The notes under the pieces were generated by a model. That model made no database searches and was not told the DNA's origin. It saw only the letters and a program-made list of their open reading frames with translations. From Wolfiporia cocos (lineage: Eukaryota > Basidiomycota > Agaricomycetes > Polyporales > Phaeolaceae): a stretch of DNA of 64,000 nucleotides. A program made the translations under genes and the position numbers. Below are positions 55,469 to 64,000 of this stretch, piece by piece. Location of the stretch: NCBI GenBank assembly GCA_029448655.1, contig JACCLO010000005.1, positions 124,001 through 188,000 on the forward strand, in the 5' to 3' direction. The stretch's first letter is position 1, and every line of letters starts with the position of its first letter.

Positions 55469-55978
55469 TCACTCGGCCTTGGTTCGCGAATCCTTGACGA
55501 ACAACCTCCGCACGGCCGTGGGCGCGCCCGTAAGAAACGCCACGCGCATCGACGCGCCGGCATACACGAACCCCACGCTGCCCCACTCCATCGCGTCCCA
55601 GCGCCAGAAGCGCAAGAACACCTCCGAGTAGCCCTTCTCCGCCGCGAGCGGGAGCATCGTCGCGAGGTGCCCGAGGTCGGCGACGAGCAGGCCGAGCAGC
55701 AGGCGCGCCCACGTGCGGCGCGCGGGCGTGGAGGTGAGGACGAGGTGCTCGTTGAGCGCGAAGAGGAGGTAGAGGTTCGCGAGCTGGAAGAGCGCGGTGC
55801 GCGTCGGCGTCGGCAGCGGGCTGGGTCCAGGCGCTGCGCCGGGCGGCGCGGAGGAGAGGTATGCGAGGTAGTCGCTCTGTCTCGCGGCGGCGTAGTAGGC
55901 CCCGACGACGGCGGAGATGGGCTCGATGTAGAGGAAGAAGAGCCTGTACAGGAGCGGGATCGGGCTCGTGTCCGCCAT
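55469..55978 (-). CDS. DUF7704-type four-helix membrane protein
   Basis: A single exon of 169 codons from the ATG at 55978 to the stop at 55469-55471. It starts MADTSPIPLLYRLFFLYIEP, and the YRLFFLYIEPISAVVGAYYA block is typical of this small fungal membrane family. Four hydrophobic segments are visible (residues about 10-32, 68-85, 92-112, 130-150). The molecular role is unknown; family assignment is from the N-terminal motif and topology. Confidence 0.75.
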   Translation of the reverse strand: MADTSPIPLLYRLFFLYIEPISAVVGAYYAAARQSDYLAYLSSAPPGAAPGPSPLPTPTRTALFQLANLYLLFALNEHLVLTSTPARRTWARLLLGLLVADLGHLATMLPLAAEKGYSEVFLRFWRWDAMEWGSVGFVYAGASMRVAFLTGAPTAVRRLFVKDSRTKAE

Positions 55979-56155
55979 GGTCGCGGCTGAGTGCAACAGC
56001 GGCCGGCGCGTCTCTGCTCTCACCCTCAGCCTGCTTATACTCTCACCGTCACGTCTGCGTCCGGGCTTTGCTCATGCAACTGTAGAGTAGATCACAGCTG
56101 CTTTGTTATTCATACTAGGGGCTGCTTAGCCATCGTAGGACCTGGATACTCCGCC
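55979..56155. promoter_or_regulatory. Divergent promoter DUF7704/GPI8
   Basis: 177 bp between start codons. No obvious TATA box; the half near GPI8 is AT-richer. Confidence 0.4.
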
Positions 56156-57753
56156 ATGCGTACCTTCGCCGCCTGGTGCGGCATCTTCTCACTGCTCACT
56201 TGTCTCCTAAGCCTGTGTGGCACCTCTGCTGCCGAGCCCTCCGCGCGCAATGCGCCCGTCGAGAACTTCTTTGCCGGGCGTGGCGGGGGCGGTTCTGCGC
56301 ACACGAACAACTGGGCCGTGCTAGTATGCTCGTCGCGGTACTGGTTCAACTACCGCGTAAGTCCGTCGCTCCCTCGCCGTCGCTGCACACCTCACGGCGC
56401 ACACAGCACATGGCGAACGCGCTGGGGATGTGCGTGCTCCTCGCCATGTATCGTCCCAGGGACTGACCGCGCAGGCGCCGATGAAGGTACCGCACCGTGA
56501 AGCGGCTCGGGATCCCCGACTCCAACATCATCCTCATGCTCGCGGACGACGCGGCGTGCAACGCGCGGAACAAGTTCCCGGGCTGCGTGTACGCGAACCA
56601 GGGGCGCCACCTGGATCTGTACGGCGACAACATCGAGGTCGACTACCGTGGCTACGAGGTCACGGTGGAGAACTTCCTGCGAGTGCTGACCGGTATGTAC
56701 GCCTGCCCTCGTTCACGATGTACGCGCACAACGCCGACTGGCCCGCGCAGGCCGCATGGACCCGTCCGTGCCCCGTTCGAAGCGCCTCCTCACCGACGAC
56801 CGGTCCAACATCTTCGTCTACATGACCGGGCACGGAGGCAACGAGTTCCTCAAGTTCCAGGACAACGAGGAGATCAGTGCGTTCGACATTGCCGACGCGT
56901 TCGAACAGATGTGGCAGAAGAAGCGGTATGTCGACGCGAAGCCGAGAGGCAGCATGGAACATGCATCTGACCATGGCGTAGGTACAACGAGATCCTCTTC
57001 ATGATCGACACCTGCCAGGCAAACACGATGTTCTCCAAGTTCTACTCCCCGAACATCATCGCGACCGGCTCGTCCACGATTCACGAGAATTCGTATTCGG
57101 TGTGCCTGTTGTCGGTATCACTCGTTGTCTCTCCTGACGGGCACATAACAGCACGAGAACGACTTTGACATCGGTGTCGCCGTCATCGACAAGTTCACGC
57201 ACTATATCCTCCATTTCATGGAGGGCATCAACAAGACCAGTCAAGCCACCCTCCAGGACCTCGTACGTCACTCCTCCCTCTCTTCCAGCTTTTCCTTGCT
57301 CACACCTCCTCGCCTACGTCGTCCCCGCAGTTTGACACGTACGACTACTCAAAGATCGAGTCCCACGCGGGGGTGCGCGCCGACCTCTTCAGGCGGCCGC
57401 TCACCGAGACGCTCGTCACCGACTTCTTCGGGGGCGTCGCGCAGGCCGAAGTCCTCGACGAGTCTGCCTCACCATCTGCGTGCGCCCTGCAGCCACCGTC
57501 TGCGGACGGGATCCAGGCGACGCTTGCCATTCAGATGCCTGGGCTCGAGCTGCTTCTCACGGAGCCGGTGAATACCACATTGAATCGAGGGCCCACGGGG
57601 CCGCGGCGCGCACTCGAGACGGACTGCACGGGGCTCAGCTTGGCCGCGGCGCGAGGCACTGCGGACGATTCGCTCGCGAGGAAGGCACGAGCGTGGGCGT
57701 CCAGCTTCGTGATCGTTGTACTCATAGGATTTGTGAATATGCGGCGGAAATGA
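56156..57753 (+). CDS. GPI8: GPI-anchor transamidase catalytic subunit Gpi8/PIG-K
   Basis: Exon 1 (56156-56356) encodes a signal peptide ([20 protein letters not shown]) and [17 protein letters not shown]. Exon 2 (56407-56429) and exon 3 (from 56487) give [40 protein letters not shown] and [19 protein letters not shown]. Later exons carry [20 protein letters not shown] and [20 protein letters not shown], with the C13 peptidase His (TGHGG) and Cys (DTCQA). [20 protein letters not shown] follows. The C-terminus has one membrane helix ([18 protein letters not shown]). It acts in the ER, cleaving the GPI signal and attaching the lipid anchor. Six or so introns. Confidence 0.94.
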
Positions 57754-60097
57754 TCTCTTGCATTTGCACGAAGGTCAGGGTTGCCACATCCAAGGACAAG
57801 TGTATCTGCCTGCTTTGACCAATCTAAAAGCCTCGGGTGTGGTGTGAATCAGAGATCGTGAGTAACTTCCCCCAGGTCCCAAATGCAGGATTCACCCCGG
57901 GCTGTCAAGCAGACCCCACGTTTTTCCCAATCCGTAGTAATCCCGACGACCAGACCCTGAATATTGAATGCTGGATCGCACGCCGTGATCGCAGATGAGC
58001 CGGCCTCTTCTTCTGCTTGACAGGCCCATCATGATTACGATCCTAACCAACTGCGACCGCACCCGCCGGAGCGCCGCGGTGATTTCATGGTCGGCTTCCA
58101 TACCTCACCTGCGTTCTGACCGAGCGCGCTGATGGTTATGAGCATGGGACCCCAGCTGTGTGACCGCGAACCGTTCCGTAATGCGCGGTGCCGCGGAATT
58201 TGGGGAAGTCGATGGTGGAGGCCGAAACCCGACAGCCACGGACGATTAGCACAGAACTTAATTGTGTGCCCTTGCTGTGGGCGATTTCGCAGAGATGACA
58301 AGTAGCCCAACCGCCCGTTGTCAAGGGGCCTCTAAGGTCGATTATCCCCCCGCATGATGGCGCTTGCCCTGCTCGACACGTTGCTGGCATCTGGGCCTCG
58401 ATATAGACGACGCGAGGCAGGTTGACGGATGTGAGTTACAGCTGGCTGTACTATGTGCTACACTCCCGCGAGGCGTTGCCCACTACATCCCGCTGAGACT
58501 CGTTACACGCTATTGATTCCTTTGCTGCGAAGAAGACCTCTGCAATCGCGCGCCGTGCACTAACATTGCGAATGGCGGTTGTCCTACCGGCATCGATGTA
58601 CGGATCCTTTACAAACGACAGGTGTGCTGCAAGGATCCTCGGCCCTGGGCCTGAACTCCTGCAGGGTAGTGAGCGCACTAACGCTGCACGCTAGCCTTGC
58701 TCGTCATTTGTCGCGCTTACTATATGGTTCGAATTCTCCTGTTGATGACCGCCCACGATTACTCGCTCCTATGGCCATAGCACCATGCGCGCATCCTTCG
58801 CCCTCTTTGCTGCCATTGCCGCGACCTTGCGCTGTGCAGGTGTTCCATGCTGAGCAGTAGGATTGTGTGCCTAACGTAGAGACGTGGTTGATACTCATAG
58901 CTCACGAATGCGATAAATTCATTCACAGTGCAAAGCAAAAGGCGTTAATAAGTTATGTAATGAATGGCCGCTGCTGAAGCGCTGAGGTGTGGCATAACGC
59001 CACAGAGCACAAAGCCATCGATCATCGATCAAGCTCGCTCGAATGTGGCATGCCGAATCTAGTGAATACGTTAGCTACACCACGACCATAAACTAAGCAC
59101 CCGATGGCAGATGTAACTCGAACTATTCTCTCTTACCTTCATTACGATCGCGACTGAAACCAGCGCTGCATCGCCGTAATCGGCCGGAACGTCGTGGTGA
59201 GACCGCGAGGAAAAACGCAACACTCGTGATTATTAGCTCCACAGCGGGCGATACCTCAGACACTGTGGAGGTTGTTTCTCACAGACTGTATCAAGCGACG
59301 TGGGCCAGATATCATAGGCATTACGTTTTTGCTTCGGTATGTCGTGCCCTTCACTGCGTATTACATGCTTTCTGTAGTGAAATACCCGCTCATCGTAGCG
59401 TGCAGCGCTACGCCACACCCATATACCAAGTCTCAGTACCAAGTTACTACCTTCTATTCGGAGACGAACAAGAAATACAATGGTGTCGTTTTGTGCTACA
59501 ACCGCCCTCTTGGGGGTAAAGCGGTTAACTCGGGATCAAACTGTTTCGAGCTACATGATCGCGATCAGCTCCGTATCTGCCGGAAGACCGAGGTGGGACC
59601 GTGCAGGTGAATGCATGATCGCTACATCACAGATGCCTGTGCAGGCCTGTGTATACTACGCGATCCGCGGAATGGCCAACAGGGGAATCTCCGTGGCGCG
59701 GACGTTGAGTAGACTGCCCAAACACATCACATCCTGAAGGGGATTGATCTACGCGACAGGCATCTTTGTTTCTAAAAAAAACCACGTATTCTGTGTCGGC
59801 AGACTTGCGGATTAACGCCGAATGGAGTGTATTTTTCGACGCAGCTTGAATAGTAAGTCGCACAGTATTCGCACCGTAAATTATGCCTGCAGCCTACCGC
59901 GAGCAGCTGTCAGTCAGATCCCGCTACGCACTAGTGTTCACTACTTAGCGCTGACATCTGCGCCGCAACAAAGTGGATATAAGCGGCTCTGTATCATAGC
60001 GATGAAACCTGAAACGATGTTGCGCTGATATTCACCAGTATGGCTAATAGCCCTGTCCTCGCGGCGTTGTGGTTGTGGCATTAGCCTCCGAAAATCC
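57754..60097. other. 2.3-kb intergenic region with one gene relic
   Basis: No complete gene recognised. Frames at 59226-59737 have no clear family. The only structured item is the signal-peptide relic at 58785-58853. The rest may be decayed coding sequence, but no frame can be followed. Confidence 0.4.
58785..58853 (+). pseudogene. Signal-peptide-like relic, related to secreted-protein gene at 60339
   Basis: ATGCGCGCATCCTTCG opens a 22-codon frame, MRASFALFAAIAATLRCAGV then a stop, a typical signal peptide start. The gene at 60339 also starts ATGCGCGCATTTTCC, and the preceding bases are similar (CACGATTACTCGCTCCT versus CACGACTACTCATCCCT). It is probably a decayed tandem copy. Confidence 0.4.
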
Positions 60098-60105
60098 TAT
60101 AAAAG
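60098..60105 (+). promoter_or_regulatory. TATA box of the secreted-protein gene
   Basis: TATAAAAG, 241 bp upstream of the ATG at 60339. A pyrimidine-rich stretch follows toward the start codon. This fits a strongly inducible fungal promoter. Confidence 0.5.
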
Positions 60106-60338
60106 CGGTATGTAACTCGCCTCAAACCTCAGCCATCAGCTCCTGGCCTTTCTAATCAAGCACGGTACTGGATAGTATGTCCTACCCTGCCTGTGTACGA
60201 ACAATGCCTCAAACCATTGGCCATCTATTAGCCTTGTTTGCCCTTTCTTCGCATTCCTTCGACACACCAAGTAATCTCAGCTCGTAACGTTTACGTTTAC
60301 GTCCATTCACGACTACTCATCCCTCCGACAACATCATC

Positions 60339-60858
60339 ATGCGCGCATTTTCCACAATCCTTGCTACCGTCATTGCCTCAGTGGCGCTCGCACCCGTGCA
60401 GGCAGCACCCGTGAAGGCCGTACCCGTGGAACCGTACTTCCTCGGATGGTACGTCTAGCTCCATCAATGATCCTCACTACATGCTAACGGAACTCTACCA
60501 GGCCGGAAAGCAACACCGTGGCCGGGTGGCATGCGCGGCGTGAAGCGGTCGCGCCGATCTTTACCGTACAGAAACTTTCCTTCTTGGATGGGTATAACCC
60601 TGACAGACACTTCATCAATCTGAGTTCATCAATCTGAGGCGACGCGAGCCGCTCGAGCTGCCAGGGACCATCCAATTCGTCCCCGACTTGGACAGAACCA
60701 TCAAGGCACGCGCCCTCGACTTCCCCACAGAAATCCCTCAACACGACAACAGGCTCTCTGGGCCCGCTCACAATCTGCCAGAGCATGATGTCGCGCCGGA
60801 CACCCTGGGCAGCTGGTATCCCACCTTCATCGGCCACTGTTTCGGATCTTGCACGTAG
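60339..60858 (+). pseudogene. Small secreted protein gene truncated by 14-bp tandem duplication
   Basis: Exon 1 (60339-60448) encodes a signal peptide (MRAFSTILATVIASVALAPV) and Ala/Pro/Val repeats; exon 2 starts at 60502 after a 53-nt intron (GTACGT..ACCAG). As it stands the frame stops at 60635-60637 after 81 residues. The stop arises from a tandem duplication of TTCATCAATCTGAG (60611-60624 and 60625-60638). Beyond it another frame stays open to TAG 60856-60858, with normal composition and two cysteines in GHCFGSC near its end. The ancestral product was probably about 150 residues. No family recognised; small secreted, possibly effector-like or wall-associated. A single-read assembly error is the alternative explanation. 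Confidence 0.65.
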
Positions 60859-61801
60859 TTGATTCCGTAAGCGTAGTTTGAGCTTGGTCATGGATGTGGT
60901 GAGTTTTTAGATGTTCATTACATTATCCTGTTTGTGCGTTTGGATGGTTCTGGCTATTGCGGTGAAGCGACGACCTCCAAACGACTATCTCCACAACCGA
61001 GGTATGGCAGAACGCCACGAGTGTTCAGAGATTGTCTCTCACTTGAAGTATAGACGAGTTTGTCCGCCAGCATTTGCCGCCGGAGATGAAGACACAAGTG
61101 GAAACATACTCTTCACTACTTGTTAAAATACCATGACAGAAGAGTAAGCGCCAGCTGACTCGCTGTTCCAATCTTGACGAATCGTCTCTCGCAGAGAAGT
61201 GGTTGGCACTGTGATTAACTCGGATTGTGGCACAACGCCGCGAATATTTCTGCGGCGACTTGTGGCGTGTGCACGGAAGACACGCACCGGCGTGTCCCTA
61301 TACTTTGAACCACCGTTAGTATACCGAAGACGGGCGACCGAGTTCTGTATCAGAGTATTCGCCTGACGCAGCTGGCAGTATAAGCCACAAATTTGCTGTA
61401 GCAGTTGCACTGCCGCGTATCAAACGCTTGTGGATTCAGACTCATCGCCCCATACTGATCTCTGCTCTACGTCTGCACGCCTAGCCGTAACGGCATGATT
61501 CCACTGCGCATGAGCTATGTGTATCATAGCTCTGATTCCTGTGATGATACTACATCATTGTGGAACATTATAACCAGTAGTCTTGATCGCGCAGCACTGT
61601 GGGCATGCTATCAGAATGCAACAGTGTGTCTGACACAAGCAACACTTCAAGCAACTACTCAGGGGAATATTACTCACACAAAGGTGTATTCCAGATCTGA
61701 GGCTACTCAAGGCATATAAGGCCAAAACGAGTCTGGGGTGCTACCCTGCTCGTCGGCCAGTATATATGCTATTCTACTGTTTGTACATGTTTGGATGCTG
61801 T
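60859..61801. other. Intergenic region, nothing recognised
   Basis: No supported gene. GCTGT at 61797-61801 is the left target-site copy of the following element. Confidence 0.4.
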
Positions 61802-62361
61802 TGTCACAGACTTACCAGTCTGTGAGGACCCAGGCATCTGGGGAGGCCCTAACGCCTAACAAGGCGGTGCGCAAGCCAGCAAGACCGCGACGTCGGCTGT
61901 ATCCCATGGGGGAACTCCTAAGAGGCGACGAGTTGAGCTGGCACACAGACAAGCTAGTCGAGAGGGGCCCCGGGCCCGAGCGCACGCAGACAGAGGATAA
62001 GAAAGGAGCGTTAGCTCATTGACGAGAATCCTAAAGATGGGGCTGTAAGGCCACCATCTTGTCGTATATATACATGCATGAACGTTGAGAGCACGAATCC
62101 TACCCTAATGTAATGGCCTGTGCGCCGTAACTAAGGGATCACGGGAACGTAACGTAACATGTAACTAATGTGACCATCATGTGTCCATATGATGAGGCGC
62201 GCGCTACCCTACAGCGCTAAACTACTAAGTCAGATGATCTATATGGCTGGAGGAGACGCTGGAGGTGGCTAAAGATCAGGAAGACGCGCGCGCACCTAGC
62301 GGCGCCTGTGAATACCAATAGCGAGGGATGTACAGATACCCCCCAGGAGTGATCCGTGACA
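61802..62361 (-). repeat. 3' LTR of the non-autonomous element (560 bp)
   Basis: Plus-strand ends are TGTCACAGACTTACCAG and GATCCGTGACA. The first 25 bp form a hairpin (TCACAGACT..AGTCTGTGA). Confidence 0.93.
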
Positions 62362-62377
62362 TTACCCCCCCTCCGAG
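62362..62377 (-). promoter_or_regulatory. Polypurine tract of the non-autonomous element
   Basis: In element sense CTCGGAGGGGGGGTAA immediately precedes the 3' LTR. It resembles the tract of element 2 and fixes the orientation. Confidence 0.75.
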
Positions 62378-63131
62378 AAAACGTCGTCTCTGACGTTGGT
62401 CCTACGACATCCCTTCCTGTTGGTTAATAGAGAACCTGGCACCGCTGAGGCCAGCACCACCTGTCACAATCACAGCGGGGAGCATCCAGGTTTCCTGACG
62501 GTCCGTCCGTCGGATAGGGTTGAAGAGAAAAGGACGCGCGCTGGTGGGGACGCCAACCCAGCGCGGCATCGAGTTGGCAAGACTCACCGAGTCGAGAGGG
62601 ACAGCCTTGTAGCTAGGTTTTTTGTTGAAGTTTTCGCGGCCAGCAAGGATCGCTCCCAGCCGCTACTCACTGAGGGTGCCCGTCACCCGTGTCCGTCGTA
62701 CCCAAAGGCCAATTCTGTCGGCGTCGTGTCCATATTCATCGCGTTGACCGGTCGTTGTGGGGTTGGGCATCCTTGCGGAGCCCTTCGCATACCCACTGGT
62801 CAAGGTTCTTGAGTCGCTCCTGCCGCCCAGGGATAATGGCCGAGGTGCCCTAGACCTCCACACGCGCATGCATTCCCTTTGCAGGGGTGATGGCGGCGGG
62901 TCCTCAAACGGGGCTTACCCTGGTCGATCCCGCTACCCTGTTGTTCATGGGGGGCGGTCTTGTCTATTCACTCCCTACGGTCGCTTTGCCTGGTGTAGCG
63001 TTTCGTGGGGGCTCGTAAGGCTACGGACCGCCGGCGCTTCTACCGACGGCTGCCCCGCCACGCTGCCATGGCGACCTGTAGGTGGAAACCTCTCGGCCCC
63101 AACGCAGTTGGCGTCGGAGGGGAGAGTAAAT

Positions 63132-63143
63132 ATCTTTAGGATT
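63132..63143 (-). promoter_or_regulatory. Self-primer-type primer-binding site of the non-autonomous element
   Basis: In element sense AATCCTAAAGAT, 1 nt inside the 5' LTR. It is the exact complement of ATCTTTAGGATT in the LTR (63381 to 63370), which starts 34 nt downstream of TATATATA (63415 to 63408). Confidence 0.78.
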
Positions 63144-63144
63144 A

Positions 63145-63704
63145 TGTCACAGACTTACCAGTCTGTGAGGACCCAGGCATCTGGGGAGGCCCTAACGCCT
63201 AACAAGGCGGTGCGCAAGCCAGCAAGACCGCGACGTCGGCTGTATCCCATGGGGGAACTCCTAAGAGGCGACGAGTTGAGCTGGCACACAGACAAGCTAG
63301 TCGAGAGGGGCCCCGGGCCCGAGCGCACGCAGACAGAGGATAAGAAAGGAGCGTTAGCTCATTGACGAGAATCCTAAAGATGGGGCTGTAAGGCCACCAT
63401 CTTGTCGTATATATACATGCATGAACGTTGAGAGCACGAATCCTACCCTAATGTAATGGCCTGTGCGCCGTAACTAAGGGATCACGGGAACGTAACGTAA
63501 CATGTAACTAATGTGACCATCATGTGTCCATATGATGAGGCGCGCGCTACCCTACAGCGCTAAACTACTAAGTCAGATGATCTATATGGCTGGAGGAGAC
63601 GCTGGAGGTGGCTAAAGATCAGGAAGACGCGCGCGCACCTAGCGGCGCCTGTGAATACCAATAGCGAGGGATGTACAGATACCCCCCAGGAGTGATCCGT
63701 GACA
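63145..63704 (-). repeat. 5' LTR of the non-autonomous element (560 bp)
   Basis: Identical by eye to the copy at 61802-62361. TATATATA at 63415-63408 is the likely core promoter in element sense. Confidence 0.93.
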
Positions 63705-63818
63705 GCTGTATAGTTATTATGTAAGCTGATAGTCCGTTATATTGTAGGTAACCCTATAATGGGTGTAGGTACACGGCACAGAGTGTCTGGGGGTCTGACA
63801 ACACGTGATAGTGTTACG

Positions 63819-64000
63819 GTTATTCTGAAATTTTGAACGCTGACAGAACTAGCCACCGGGCGAATATGATACAGGGACTTGTTGCACAGTCAACCCCCTG
63901 GCTACTCGTGACTCCACTGGGCGCATCCCCAGTTGTACTAGCACATAGGGTGTGTTTCATCTCTGACAGATTCAACTCTGCCACCATTTCATATTTATCA
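63819..64000. repeat. Dispersed repeat, copy B, cut by window edge
   Basis: Same orientation and order as 9291-9480, with scattered substitutions and small indels. The right end lies outside the window. Confidence 0.75.

Larger units (their letters stand above)
61802..63704 (-). mobile_element. Non-autonomous LTR retrotransposon (TRIM/LARD-like), very young
   Basis: Two 560-bp direct repeats (61802-62361, 63145-63704), identical by eye, flank 783 bp without coding capacity. Target duplication GCTGT is exact (61797-61801, 63705-63709). Orientation is minus. In that sense the LTR begins TGTCACGGATCACTCC, the polypurine tract CGGAGGGGGGGTAA abuts the 3' LTR, and a self-complementary PBS abuts the 5' LTR. 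It must be mobilised by another Ty3/Gypsy element; its source is not in the window. Confidence 0.93.

Noticed and set aside
59226..59740. Overlapping frames upstream of the secreted-protein gene, considered as a transporter remnant
   Set aside because: A few transporter-like residues only; no two adjacent family motifs and no consistent frame.
61802..62022. Open frame inside both LTR copies of the small element (plus strand, ending DKKGALAH)
   Set aside because: It is antisense to the element, lies entirely within the LTR, and has no similarity; open by chance.
62396..63365. Open frames in the internal part of the small LTR element
   Set aside because: They are antisense to the element as oriented by PBS and polypurine tract; low-complexity composition, no Gag or Pol motif on either strand.

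Overview
The window looks like a nuclear contig of a basidiomycete fungus, probably Agaricomycotina. Genes are dense, coding sequence is GC-rich, introns are mostly 45-80 nt with GT..AG ends and fungal-type branch sites, and the proteins are ordinary fungal housekeeping proteins. Nothing bacterial or viral was seen. Only a few genes are unspliced; exon joins were made by hand from frame, splice sites and family continuity.

Repeat-rich left part (1-21 kb). A minus-strand Ty3/Gypsy element (element 1; left end outside the window) carries an extra ORF upstream of gag, then gag, then an open pol. A 22-bp minisatellite, old LTR pieces and a tRNA-derived SINE relic follow. Next is a complete plus-strand Ty3/Gypsy chromovirus (element 2, 10426-18572, GGGAC target-site duplication). 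It has a dUTPase domain between protease and reverse transcriptase, a chromodomain, and a long extra 3' ORF overlapping the pol frame. It is broken by a gag stop codon, a 5-bp duplication and a solo LTR (14487-14941) inserted in RNase H. A hAT-type MITE (18718-19310) lies just beyond.

Gene-rich part (21-58 kb). In order: a membrane-anchored glutaminase A-like protein (-), a damaged Crinkler/RHS-type NTPase gene (-), an amino acid permease (+), a purine/xanthine NAT permease (-), an Rpd3-type histone deacetylase (-), a C2H2 zinc-finger regulator (+), PP4-type phosphatase (+), an ARB1-like ABC-F ATPase (-), ribosomal protein uL1 (-), an AIM19-like membrane protein (-), VPS41 (+), ribosomal protein eS12 (-), SKI8 (+), a DUF7704 membrane protein (-) and GPI8 (+). 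These are unrelated housekeeping functions rather than a cluster. Several neighbours are divergent and share short promoters (AIM19/VPS41, eS12/SKI8, DUF7704/GPI8).

Right end (58-64 kb). A small secreted-protein gene is truncated by a 14-bp tandem duplication, with a signal-peptide relic of similar type about 1.5 kb upstream. A very young non-autonomous LTR element (61802-63704; LTRs identical by eye, TSD GCTGT) follows, then a dispersed repeat shared with about 9.3 kb.

The most informative structural signal concerns reverse-transcription priming. In element 1 and in the small right-hand element, the sequence just inside the 5' LTR is a perfect 11-12 nt complement of the sequence starting 34 nt downstream of the LTR TATA box. 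That is the geometry expected of Tf1/sushi-type self-priming. Other strong points are the dUTPase domain, the overlapping 3' ORF of element 2 and the unrecognised upstream ORF of element 1.
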